Below, one piece after another: positions 46,003 through 54,638 of a stretch of DNA of 64,000 nt. Source of the stretch: Alkalicoccus halolimnae (GTDB lineage Bacteria; Bacillota; Bacilli; Bacillales; Salisediminibacteriaceae); the NCBI RefSeq assembly GCF_008014775.2, contig NZ_CP144914.1, positions 2,852,001-2,916,000 on the forward strand, given 5' to 3'. The position numbers were made by a program, and so were the translations under genes. The notes below the pieces were generated by a model. The model made no database searches and had not been told where the DNA came from. It saw only the letters and a program-made list of their open reading frames with translations. Position 1 is the stretch's first letter; each line of letters opens with the position of its first letter.

Positions 46003-47055
46003 TTACTGTCTTACAGCTGTCCGCTGGCGCTCGAAATGAATAAGGTCGATCAGGAGGGAAAAGCCTGTTTCTTTTAAACCGGCCCCTGCCCCCGTCAACA
46101 GAATAGGCCCTGCAAGATCACAGTCAAACAAAATAGCATTTGTTGCACCTGGAACTGTGGCCAGCTGATTGGAGACATCCAGTTCCTCCGGCTTCACTAC
46201 AGCTTCCACTCCGGTTTCCGTGCGCGTTATTTTTGCGACAAGACGGATTCTTTTACCTCGTTCGATGGCATCCGTCAGCATGTCCTGCGTAATCTGAGTA
46301 ATTCCTGTACAGGCAACATCCGATGCTTGTAAAGGAGAGTTCATGACGACATTCGACAAAATAACTGCTTTATAACGGGCATCGTATCCTTCCACATCAC
46401 TCGTTGGATCCGCTTCCGCATAGCCGTGAGCCTGTGCCTGTGAAAGTGCTTCCTCATAGGAAAGCCCTTTTTCCATCTCGGTGAGCATATAGTTTGTTGT
46501 ACCGTTAAGGATGCCGGTAATCTGTTCGATTGAATTACCGCGGAGTGTCTCCAGAGGCAGCCTTAATGCCGGGGTGCCGCTCATAACCGTTCCTTCAAAC
46601 CCCCAGAACGCTCCGTTTTCTTCAGCCATTTTGGAAAGTTCCTGATAACTTACAGCTACCGGTCCTTTATTTGTCGTAATCACACTTTTTCCTGCCTGAA
46701 AAGCAGCCTTGCAGTGATCGACCGCCGGCTGGCCGGTTTTCACATCCGTAAAGGTGACTTCCACAATCATATCAGCATTGGTTTCTTTTATCGTTTCCAG
46801 GCTGTCGAGTCCGAATACTGTTCTCGCAGTACCTTTATATTCATCAAGCGGTTTTTTTTCACGTGTAAGCTGAAGCAGCTGATCCGCATCAAGGCCTTCC
46901 GGGTCATACACGGATCCTTTCATGACATCGGCAACCGCGACTACGATCGTTTCCAGTCCTTCTTCCTGCTTCAGTTTCTCTTTTTTATCCTGAAGAATCT
47001 GCAGAAGTCCCTGGCCGACACCTCCAAATCCTATAAAAGCGAGTTTTACTGCCAT
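46003..47055 (-). CDS. Homoserine dehydrogenase without ACT domain
   Basis: A 350-residue enzyme that interconverts homoserine and aspartate semialdehyde. FIGFGGVGQGLLQIL is the NAD(P) loop; TTNKGPVAV, GTVMSGTPALRLP, ILNGTTNYMLTEME and DVEGYDARYK with the catalytic Lys are all there. The biosynthetic Hom of Bacillus is about 430 residues with a C-terminal ACT domain for threonine feedback; this one ends before it. Lack of feedback control and the company of an ALDH point to a catabolic role: homoserine to aspartate semialdehyde. ATG follows AGAAGGAGGC. Confidence 0.88.
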   Translation of the reverse strand: MAVKLAFIGFGGVGQGLLQILQDKKEKLKQEEGLETIVVAVADVMKGSVYDPEGLDADQLLQLTREKKPLDEYKGTARTVFGLDSLETIKETNADMIVEVTFTDVKTGQPAVDHCKAAFQAGKSVITTNKGPVAVSYQELSKMAEENGAFWGFEGTVMSGTPALRLPLETLRGNSIEQITGILNGTTNYMLTEMEKGLSYEEALSQAQAHGYAEADPTSDVEGYDARYKAVILSNVVMNSPLQASDVACTGITQITQDMLTDAIERGKRIRLVAKITRTETGVEAVVKPEELDVSNQLATVPGATNAILFDCDLAGPILLTGAGAGLKETGFSLLIDLIHFERQRTAVRQ

Positions 47056-47247
47056 TATAAACGCCTCCTTCTTTATTCGGCCCGGTTAAAATCCATTGGT
47101 AAAACAGCAGGGGAGCTGAGCACCGTTCTGACTGGCAACTAGGAAGACGGGAGCGGCTCCAGGCGTCAATCTATCACTCTCAGATACCCAAGCCCCGGAT
47201 TTCGTCTTTTACTCATCTGCTCTGCCCTGTGTTTTTACGTTTTTCGT

Positions 47248-48447
47248 TCAGGCGTTTGTATACAGCTCTTTCGGGAGTGCATGAAATGCCTGCTCCAGGT
47301 CCCCGATAAGATCTTCAATATCTTCAATACCGGCAGAATAACGGATCAGGCCTTCCGGGATCCCCATTGCAGCCCGCTCTTCCGGCGTACATTCCACGTG
47401 GCTTGTCGTCCTGGAAGGTCCGACGATCGTTTCCACAGCTCCGAGGTTTGCAGCTCTGTTGGCAAACTGAAGCTTCGGAAGCAGGTGGCGCACGGTATCC
47501 ACTCCTCCTTTGACAGAAAAGCTGAGCATTCCTCCGAATCCGCTCATCTGCTCTTTCGCAATATCATGATGGGTATGCGTTTCGAGTCCTGGATAGAAAA
47601 CATCATCTACCCAGTCCACTGTCTGCAGGTATTCCGCAACTTTCATCGCGTTGTCGTTCTGGCGTTCAATACGCAGACTCAGTGTTTTCATTCCGCGGAG
47701 CAGAAGATACGCAGCCATTGGATCGAGCGTCGCCCCGTTAATCTCACGGTAGTGGTAAACCGGCTCAACCAGCTCTTTTGCCCCTACGAGAGCACCGCCC
47801 AGTGCATCGGCATGGCCTCCGAGGAATTTTGTTGCACTGTGGATAACAAGATCCGCTCCCAAATCCAGTGGATTCTGGTTGATCGGTGTCGCAAACGTAT
47901 TGTCGACGATCACAATCGCTCCGACAGCTTTTCCTGCTTTTGCCATCCGCTCGATGTCTGTAATTTTCACTGTCGGATTCGTCGGTGTTTCCAAATAAAG
48001 CACTTTACAGCCTTTTGCTACTTCTGCTTCAATGGCTTCATGGTCGCCGGTATCACAAAGGCAGACTTCCACATTCTGCTTCGGAAGAAACTCTGTGAAA
48101 ATTTTGTTCGTCCCGCCATACGTATCTTTTATCGAAACGACCCGGTCTCCAGGGAAAAGGTACGTGCCAAGCGTATTGCTGATGGCTGCCATTCCTGTAG
48201 AGAAACTTGTCGCGTGCTCCGCTTTTTCAAGAATACGGATTTTTTCTTCAAACGCTTCGACCGTCGGGTTCGTGTTCCGCCCGTAAATATGGCCCTTTTT
48301 GTTCCCTATGGCCACTTCGTACCACTCATCCATATCCTCGTAGCCGAAAGAAACACTGTGCACTACCGGCACCTGTGTTGCTCCAAATGCCAATGAATCT
48401 TTTTCGCCTGCCCAGATTGCTTTCGTTCCCATGTTCGTTTTCTTCAT
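47248..48447 (-). CDS. Cystathionine gamma-lyase/synthase family PLP enzyme
   Basis: A 399-residue Cys/Met-metabolism PLP enzyme. YGRNTNPTVEAFEEKIRILE, ATSFSTGMAAISNTLG, and HSATKFLGGHADALGG with the Schiff-base Lys; SRTTSHVECTPEERAAMGIP near the end is typical of gamma-elimination enzymes. Substrates of the family include cystathionine, methionine and O-substituted homoserines; canavanine gamma-lyase, which releases homoserine, is a known relative. ATG follows AAAGGAGGT. It lies 31 bases after the M24 gene; 192 bases of empty spacer separate it from homoserine dehydrogenase. Confidence 0.85.
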   Translation of the reverse strand: MKKTNMGTKAIWAGEKDSLAFGATQVPVVHSVSFGYEDMDEWYEVAIGNKKGHIYGRNTNPTVEAFEEKIRILEKAEHATSFSTGMAAISNTLGTYLFPGDRVVSIKDTYGGTNKIFTEFLPKQNVEVCLCDTGDHEAIEAEVAKGCKVLYLETPTNPTVKITDIERMAKAGKAVGAIVIVDNTFATPINQNPLDLGADLVIHSATKFLGGHADALGGALVGAKELVEPVYHYREINGATLDPMAAYLLLRGMKTLSLRIERQNDNAMKVAEYLQTVDWVDDVFYPGLETHTHHDIAKEQMSGFGGMLSFSVKGGVDTVRHLLPKLQFANRAANLGAVETIVGPSRTTSHVECTPEERAAMGIPEGLIRYSAGIEDIEDLIGDLEQAFHALPKELYTNA

Positions 48448-48478
48448 AAAATGACCTCCTTTAAATTGGTTGTAACTA

Positions 48479-49687
48479 TTAAGATATTTCGCCGCCGTGC
48501 TGATTCAGCAGGAATGGATGCTGGACAATCAGCTCCCGCGGATACTTGGAAAATGTTTTGCATCCGGTTTCGGTAATCCGGAGCGTTTCGCTTATCTCAA
48601 TGCCGTACTGGTCGAACCAGAGAGCAGGAATCAGATGAAACGTCATATTAGGCTCCAGTACCGTCTGGTCATCCCGGCGGATGCTTGCAGTATGCTCTCC
48701 CCAGTCCGGCGGATAGCCGAGACCAACCGAATAGCCGAGCCGGGCTTCTTTTTCGATGCCATACTTGCTGATCGTCGTACGCCACGCTTCTTCCATATCC
48801 CCGCAGGTCGCTCCAGGTTTCGCCCGGTCCAGAACTGCGGCAATTCCTTCCTGAACAATTGGAGTCAGCTGATGCAGGCGCTCATCCGGATTGCCGATCG
48901 TTACCGTTCTGGCCAGCGGTACGTGGTAACGGTTATAGCAGCCGGCAAGCTCAATAATCGTCGAATCCCCGTCTTCAAAAGGACGGTCTGTCCATGTCAG
49001 ATGCGGGATTCCTGTATTTTTACCAGAAGGAAGCAGAGGAACGATGGAGGAATAATCTCCGCCGAATTCTTCTGTACCACTGATGAGGTTGTAATAGATG
49101 TGTGCTGCAGCATCGCATTCCCTGCTACCGATACGGATATTTTCAATACCGTGGTGCATCGCCTGATCACCGAGGACGGCTGCCTTTTTCATATATTCAA
49201 TTTCCTGATCTGATTTAACAATTCTCACTGCATTAACGATCAGGTCGCCGTCTTTAAAAACAGCATTAGGAAGTGCCTGCTGCAGTTTCACATACGCTCT
49301 TGCCGAGAAGTAGTAGCTGTCCATTTCCACGCCGATGTTCCGGTTTCCCTGCCCTATCTGCGTCAGTATTTCTCCAATGAATGTCATTGGATGATACACT
49401 TTTGAATGAACATAATAGTCGGGATAAGGAATGATATTATCATCGTAGATCCAGGTTTTCAGGCGTGCCCCACTCGCATCAAGATAACGACCAATCCAAA
49501 GTGGCTGTGGTTCGTCGATAATGATCACTACCATCTGGTGGACATAAAAGGACCAAGCGTCATACCCCGTAAGATAATTCATATTGGCCGGGTCTGTAAT
49601 CAGCAGAACCTCTATATCGTTTTCCATCATGCGGTGTTTCGTTTTCTGCAGTCTCTCCTGATATTCCTGAATATCAAAAGGCAGCAT
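48479..49687 (-). CDS. M24-fold hydrolase resembling ectoine hydrolase (DoeA/EutD)
   Basis: A 402-residue protein of the creatinase/prolidase fold. DPANMNYLTGYDAWSFYVHQ, GRYLDASGARLKTW and YPDYYVHSKVYHPM resemble DoeA/EutD, the enzyme that opens the ectoine ring. In metal-dependent M24 peptidases a DxGxxYxGYxSDxTRT string binds metal; here it reads IELAGCYNRYHVPLARTV, so the two Asp ligands are gone, as in metal-free EutD. The C-terminal FDQYGIEISETLRITETG also fits. Alternatives are creatinase-like amidinohydrolase or inactive peptidase. Start at 49687 chosen among close codons for spacing from GAGGG. Confidence 0.75.
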   Translation of the reverse strand: MLPFDIQEYQERLQKTKHRMMENDIEVLLITDPANMNYLTGYDAWSFYVHQMVVIIIDEPQPLWIGRYLDASGARLKTWIYDDNIIPYPDYYVHSKVYHPMTFIGEILTQIGQGNRNIGVEMDSYYFSARAYVKLQQALPNAVFKDGDLIVNAVRIVKSDQEIEYMKKAAVLGDQAMHHGIENIRIGSRECDAAAHIYYNLISGTEEFGGDYSSIVPLLPSGKNTGIPHLTWTDRPFEDGDSTIIELAGCYNRYHVPLARTVTIGNPDERLHQLTPIVQEGIAAVLDRAKPGATCGDMEEAWRTTISKYGIEKEARLGYSVGLGYPPDWGEHTASIRRDDQTVLEPNMTFHLIPALWFDQYGIEISETLRITETGCKTFSKYPRELIVQHPFLLNQHGGEIS

Positions 49688-49901
49688 CGCCATCACCCTC
49701 TTCCCTTTTCTGAATGTTTAAACTGTTCTTACTTTTAATCATAACCGGTCTTCCTTCAAGTTATGATGTACAATCTGTATGAACGTTTGTCTCTTTTGTT
49801 TGTACAGTTTGCATGATAGGAAATAATCAGGTTAACACCAGGCGTTATCGGGTAGAGAAAATGTTGTTTCCAGTAGGGATCCGCTGCTAAAGTACATACG
49901 A

Positions 49902-49929
49902 AAAGCGGCCGCATTTTTTGCGGCCGCTG
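49902..49929. terminator. GC-rich hairpin downstream of pucR
   Basis: AGCGGCCGC and GCGGCCGCT with a loop of seven A/T; T-rich on the minus strand (CTTTTC). It lies 255 bases past the pucR stop. Confidence 0.5.
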
Positions 49930-49984
49930 ACAGGCTGTTTATAAAGTGTTTTTTATGTAAAGGTGGACGGTTCACTGCTTCCGA

Positions 49985-50060
49985 CTGCGAGTTGGAAGAA
50001 TTGGATCTTCGGCTCATCCTTGAGATGGAGTGCAGTCAGAAGATCCTTTTCCATGTCCGT
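49985..50060 (-). repeat. Degenerate copy of the dispersed repeat
   Basis: On the minus strand AAGGATGAGCCGAAGATCCA matches the core of the long copies. The gap 49688-50183 contains this copy, the GC-rich hairpin and the M24 promoter region, nothing else. Confidence 0.5.
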
Positions 50061-50183
50061 GAAAAAAACAGCTGAAGACCAGCCCTCAGAAAAAGTCTCC
50101 GTCTGAAACGAAGAGCATATCCATTATCCGGTTTGTACAGAATGGACATCTAATAGGATAAGCATTCAATTATCAGCAGCGCT

Positions 50184-51881
50184 TTAACTGTTTTCCATAT
50201 CTTTCATCTTCCAGAGACGGATCGTCAGTTCAAGCAGAAAAACATCGTCAGCATCGATCAGTGACAGTTTTGTCAGAGATTCAATGTTGCGGAGCCGGTA
50301 AAGCAGTGACTGCCGGTGAAGATGAAGCGCCCGGGCCGTCTGACTGACATTGCCGTTGTATTTGTTATAGGTTGTAAATGTTTCAATTAAATCGGTCTGC
50401 CGTTTTTTATCATATTCCGCCAGAGGCTCTACCGTATCACGGACGATCTGGTCAATACTCGCATTTTCTGAAACGGCAAGAAGCAGCCTGTTAATTCTCG
50501 TATCCTTGTAAAAGGTCCGTCCTCCGGGGCCATGCTGCTTCATACCGATATCAAGTGCAGATTTTGCTTCCCTGTAACTGTCATGAAACGCTGTTGGTTC
50601 ACTCCGCTTGGAGGCAATTCCCCAGGAGAGTTCGATCCCTGTCAGCATTTCATTGAGGCGGCGGTCCACCGAATCCAGAAACTGATTTGCCGTTTCCGTA
50701 TAAAGCTGATGATCTGCTTCCAGAAAAATAATTACTTCATTCTCATCAAACGTCGTCATCGCTCTTTTATTAAGAAATCTGGCGGCGTTTGTAATTTCTT
50801 TCTGAATATAATAGTTTACGTTCTGCAGAGAGGACGTCGGCGGATTGTCGGATTGAAAAGCCGGGAAAACGCTCCTTCTGCCACGCGAATGGATTTCTCC
50901 GACGATGCATACATAAGGAAGTGATAAATCGTAGCCGAGCAGCTCCGCTTTTGAACGAAGCACATATTCCTCTTCCCCGCTCTGCTTAGCAAGCTTCAGA
51001 ATAAAATTATCTTTTAAACGGATTTCCGTCATTTCGACCGCATTTTCTTTTACAAAAAACAGGGCACAGGCGGTGACGGCATGTTCCAGCACATTCATTG
51101 TAAACCAGTTTATCTGCTGCTGGGGATTGGGTCGGAACCAGAGGTAGCCCTGCTTGCGGTGATTTGTATTTACGAGAATCCTCCCCCATCGTTCTCCAAG
51201 AATGTCAAAGACATAAATATGAGGATGCAGCCGGTGAGAGCTGAATTCTTCTCCTAAAAACTGCTCTGATTCATATTTCTTCGGCTCCGTCATTTCCTTA
51301 TTTTCCACCGCTTCGAGAATTTCTTTCCCCGTATGATAAAAAGCCCGCATCCTGCCATCGTATTCTGTAATGATGGAAGGCATGCCGAGATGCCTGTGAA
51401 GAGCTTCGGATATTTCCTGAATATCGCCTTCGTGAAGCACTTTATTAATGAACTCCTGACGGATCTCTTCTGTTACCTGTCTTTCGTCGCGTTTACCCCG
51501 GTTAATCTCTTCCAGTACAGTTGAGATAATATCTCCGGCACGGACTGCCCAGGGGATTTCAACAATAATAAAATGATGCTCTTCCGCAAGCTTTGTCACC
51601 CGGTCCGGAATATCAAAAATATGTCTGCCCGTTGCTATACCGAGCATCGAAGCTCCTGAATTAATGACGTCCTGGACAAACTGTTCAAGCAGGTTGACAT
51701 CCCCTTTGCACCCAATGCCGGTCGTCAGTACAAATTCCCGCTCCCTCACAAAATTTTCTACAGGCATTTCAATGATAGAAACCCACTCCACTTCTGTGGA
51801 ATGCAGCACTTTTTCCCCGGCGCGGACTACTGCCGACGCAAATACGGGTGTATTCATAATCTGCGACGCATACACTCCCAT
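50184..51881 (-). CDS. PucR-family transcriptional regulator
   Basis: A 565-residue activator-type regulator. Residues 1-130 form the PucR sensory domain (MNTPVFASAVVRAGEK, EFVLTTGIG, SGASMLGIATGRHI). A GGDEF-like/CdaR central part follows (LLGYDLSLPYVCIVGEI and GIELSWGIASKRSEP), and the last 60 residues carry the HTH_30 helix-turn-helix NGNVSQTARALHLHRQSLLY. PucR proteins control purine, amino acid and polyamine catabolism. ATG at 51881 follows GAGGTGAGGGG. It is divergent from the NSS transporter and upstream of the M24 operon, so it likely governs both. Confidence 0.92.
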   Translation of the reverse strand: MGVYASQIMNTPVFASAVVRAGEKVLHSTEVEWVSIIEMPVENFVREREFVLTTGIGCKGDVNLLEQFVQDVINSGASMLGIATGRHIFDIPDRVTKLAEEHHFIIVEIPWAVRAGDIISTVLEEINRGKRDERQVTEEIRQEFINKVLHEGDIQEISEALHRHLGMPSIITEYDGRMRAFYHTGKEILEAVENKEMTEPKKYESEQFLGEEFSSHRLHPHIYVFDILGERWGRILVNTNHRKQGYLWFRPNPQQQINWFTMNVLEHAVTACALFFVKENAVEMTEIRLKDNFILKLAKQSGEEEYVLRSKAELLGYDLSLPYVCIVGEIHSRGRRSVFPAFQSDNPPTSSLQNVNYYIQKEITNAARFLNKRAMTTFDENEVIIFLEADHQLYTETANQFLDSVDRRLNEMLTGIELSWGIASKRSEPTAFHDSYREAKSALDIGMKQHGPGGRTFYKDTRINRLLLAVSENASIDQIVRDTVEPLAEYDKKRQTDLIETFTTYNKYNGNVSQTARALHLHRQSLLYRLRNIESLTKLSLIDADDVFLLELTIRLWKMKDMENS

Positions 51882-52090
51882 ACCCCTCACCTCAAGCTTT
51901 TCTATATTCTTCTATTATTTTCTCACGCAAGTCAAGAAGCTGGCAACTTATCCGTATCATGGAAAAACACGGTGAATTTCATTTGTTCTGCAAAAAGTTT
52001 GCATTTGCCCTTTTAATATGGAGTGAATATGTTATAGTAATATTCTCACAATTTTTGCACTTCAACGTTTTAAAGGAGGAAGGACAAGCT

Positions 52091-53449
52091 ATGACTACCC
52101 CGCACCAGCCAAGAGAACAGTGGGGATCGCGCCTCGGCTTTATGCTCGCGGCCCTCGGATCCGCTGTCGGTCTTGGTAACATCTGGCGCTTTTCCTACGT
52201 CGCCGGTGAAAGTGGAGGCGCAGCGTTTTTATTCATTTATTTATTATGTATTATTGCCATCGGCCTGCCAATCCTTATGGCAGAATTTACGATCGGGCGC
52301 CGGGCCCAGTCGGACGTAGTTGGTTCGTTTCAATCACTAGCCCCCGGCAAACCGTGGATTCTCGCCGGTTTTCTCGGCGTTGCATCCGGTTTTATTATTC
52401 TATCGTTCTACGGCGTTGTTGCCGGATGGTCGATCTATTACTTTTTACAGTACGTAATGGGTGGTCCTCCAGTAAGCGGGGAAGGCGGATCGGCAGATTT
52501 CTTTATTAACTTCCATACTAGTCCGTTTTTCCCGTTATTATGGCAGTTTCTTTTTATGGCCATTACTGTCGGGATCGTGTATGCCGGAGTCAAAAAAGGA
52601 ATTGAGAAGTCAAACAAAATTCTCATGCCGCTGCTTGCGGTGCTCGTTCTGATCCTGGCAGGTTACAGCATGACGCTTTCCGGAGCCGGAGAAGCATTTA
52701 ACTTCCTCTTCGCCCCGGATTGGAGTGCTCTCACAGATCCATCTGTCTACCTTGCCGCACTGAGTCAGGCTTTCTTCTCGCTCAGCCTCGGTATGGGGGC
52801 TCTGATCACGTACGGAAGCTACCTTTCCAAAGAGGAAAAGCTTCCCGGGGCAGCTGTTGGCGTAGCCTCAATGGATTCGCTGTTTGCGATTGTTGCCGGT
52901 CTTATGATATTTCCCGCTGTTTTCACATTCGGGATTGCGCCTGATTCTGGACCGGGCCTTGTATTTATTACGCTTCCGGATATTTTTGACAGCATGGGAT
53001 TCGGAGTTGCTTACGGACTGATCTTTTTCTTTCTTTTGTCTGCAGCAGCCGTGTCATCCGGAGTATCACTTCTGGAAGTCGCTGTTGCTTACTTTATGAG
53101 AAGAATGGGCTGGACGCGTCAGAAGACGGCAATCTTTATCGGTTCAATCATTTTCTTACTCGGTATTCCGTCCTCCCTCGGTCTCGGTGTCTGGTCGAAC
53201 GTTTCAATTTTCGGAGAGAGGGACATCTTTGATTCCATGGACTTCCTCGCCTCCTACATTTTCCTGCCGGTAGGCGGACTGTTTATCGCCCTCTTTATCG
53301 GCTGGGGATGGAAAAAAGCCGATGCCCTGGAAGCTTCCAACTTCGGTGATACGGTTATCGGAAATATCTGGCTGTGGATTCTGCGTATTTTTGCTCCCCT
53401 CGCTATTCTGGCCGTGTTCCTTTACTCTACAGGTATTATTACTCTGTAA
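52091..53449 (+). CDS. Sodium-dependent transporter, NSS (SNF) family
   Basis: A 452-residue symporter with 11 membrane segments. REQWGSRLGFMLAALGSAVG and LGNIWRFSYV form helix 1 with the Na+ and substrate sites; FFSLSLGMGALITYGSYL is the helix 6 region. The length and 11-helix form fit bacterial amino acid NSS carriers such as MhsT. ATG at 52091 follows AAAGGAGGA; an upstream open frame is not needed. The 209-base region shared with divergent pucR should contain the control site. It is the probable importer for the substrate of the neighbouring catabolic genes. Confidence 0.92.
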   Translation: MTTPHQPREQWGSRLGFMLAALGSAVGLGNIWRFSYVAGESGGAAFLFIYLLCIIAIGLPILMAEFTIGRRAQSDVVGSFQSLAPGKPWILAGFLGVASGFIILSFYGVVAGWSIYYFLQYVMGGPPVSGEGGSADFFINFHTSPFFPLLWQFLFMAITVGIVYAGVKKGIEKSNKILMPLLAVLVLILAGYSMTLSGAGEAFNFLFAPDWSALTDPSVYLAALSQAFFSLSLGMGALITYGSYLSKEEKLPGAAVGVASMDSLFAIVAGLMIFPAVFTFGIAPDSGPGLVFITLPDIFDSMGFGVAYGLIFFFLLSAAAVSSGVSLLEVAVAYFMRRMGWTRQKTAIFIGSIIFLLGIPSSLGLGVWSNVSIFGERDIFDSMDFLASYIFLPVGGLFIALFIGWGWKKADALEASNFGDTVIGNIWLWILRIFAPLAILAVFLYSTGIITL

Positions 53450-53503
53450 TAACGGTCACCCGCAAAAGGAGCATCTTTTGATAAACAAATATTTTCCAAA
53501 ACC

Positions 53504-53540
53504 GAGGCTGTCTCTTTTAATTTAGAGGCAGCCTTCGTTT
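53504..53540 (+). terminator. Terminator of the NSS gene
   Basis: GAGGCTGTCTCT, loop TTTAATTT, AGAGGCAGCCTTCGTTTG. Confidence 0.65.
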
Positions 53541-53621
53541 GTAAAAAACTTCTTAATTTATGAATCTGATTTTTACGTGCTTCTTATTATCAACATTCGT
53601 CTTCTTCTTTCCTGCGCTCTC

Positions 53622-53731
53622 TGACGGAGGCTTTCCGAGGGGCTTGTCTTCAGCTATTTTTGTAGAAGTTCTACTTCTTCAAAAGGGATCTTCCGACTTC
53701 ACTCAATCCCTCCGGTGTCCCCGCCGTTCGC
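53622..53731 (-). repeat. Dispersed repeat, inverted degenerate copy
   Basis: GACGGAGGCTTTCCGAGGGG and CTTGTCTTCAGCTATTTT on the plus strand are the inverted AGCTGAGG and CGGAAAGC parts. The gap 53450-54010 is filled by this copy, the one at 53863 and an AAGAGAAACT/AGTTTCTCTT hairpin at 53781-53806. Confidence 0.65.
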
Positions 53732-53862
53732 TCCAAAAAGAAGAATAAAGGTCACAGGTTTATTTAGAAGTATTTCAATAAAGAGAAACTGACTGCAGTT
53801 TCTCTTAAAAGAGCTGCTGACTAAGTCTTCTACTGAATGAAAGTCGGCTGCAGAAGCCAGAG

Positions 53863-53970
53863 ATGGCGACTCCGAGAGGGTTAAGGACGAGACGAAGATC
53901 CATTTCTTACGACCCGAGGGTGGAAGAAATTAGCTGAGTCCGTCCCCATCGGAAAGCCTCCATCAGCAGG
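53863..53970 (+). repeat. Dispersed repeat, direct degenerate copy
   Basis: GGCGACTCCGAGAGGG, GGACGAGACGAAGATCCA, AAATTAGCTGAGTCCGTCCC and CGGAAAGCCTCCATC in the usual order. Confidence 0.7.
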
Positions 53971-54010
53971 CGGAAGCAGCCGCACTGCATATTTTCGTGG
54001 ACTCAGCGGT

Positions 54011-54634
54011 TTATTCAAACAGGTGGACGGTGAACGTGCCGGCTTCCCGGCCGTTATAAGCGAGCTTCAGTTCATCGCCGTCGGATACCGGCCCAACGCC
54101 TTCCGGAGTCCCGGTAAATAGAAGATCCCCTCTGCCAAGTCCTAAATTTCTCCCGGCATAGGCAGCCAGTTCTTTAAGTGAAAACATCATATCTTTTGGA
54201 CTGCCCTGCTGTTTCAGCTCCCCGTTCTGATGGAGGGTAAATTCGGTGTCCTCCCATTTTCCAGGTTCAAAGGAATAAAACGGTCCCACCGCTGCAGACT
54301 GGGGAAAACCTTTTGCTGTCAGCCATGGGTAGCGGAGTCCTTTCAGCTTTTCCTGTTCTTCACGGAGCGTGAAATCGATACCGCATGCTACCCCGTCAAT
54401 CAAATCGTTCAGGTCGGCCCCTTCAAACCATTCCGCTTTGAAACGGACGACAAGTTCTGCTTCATAATGCACAGATCCTCTATTCCCCGGAAAATGGAGA
54501 GTCCTTTGAGCCCCATGGGCGAGTGCATGAGTCGGCTTTGAAAAAAGCATCGGTTCATCCGGCACTTTATCTCCCAGTTCTGCAGCATGTTTTTGATAGT
54601 TGCGTCCTACGCAGTAAATATTTTTAACGTCCAT
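54011..54634 (-). CDS. Fumarylacetoacetate hydrolase family protein
   Basis: A 207-residue FAH-fold protein: YCVGRNYQKHAAELG, metal-binding HYEAELVVRF and CGIDFTLREEQ, and the end GDLLFTGTPEGVGPV. Such short members act as acylpyruvases or as oxaloacetate decarboxylases/tautomerases; B. subtilis YcgM and YisK are relatives. ATG at 54634 follows GAAGAGGAG; an upstream start lies within the DJ-1 gene. It begins four bases after the DJ-1 gene ends, so they are co-translated. The substrate cannot be told from sequence. Confidence 0.88.
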   Translation of the reverse strand: MDVKNIYCVGRNYQKHAAELGDKVPDEPMLFSKPTHALAHGAQRTLHFPGNRGSVHYEAELVVRFKAEWFEGADLNDLIDGVACGIDFTLREEQEKLKGLRYPWLTAKGFPQSAAVGPFYSFEPGKWEDTEFTLHQNGELKQQGSPKDMMFSLKELAAYAGRNLGLGRGDLLFTGTPEGVGPVSDGDELKLAYNGREAGTFTVHLFE

Positions 54635-54638
54635 TTTA

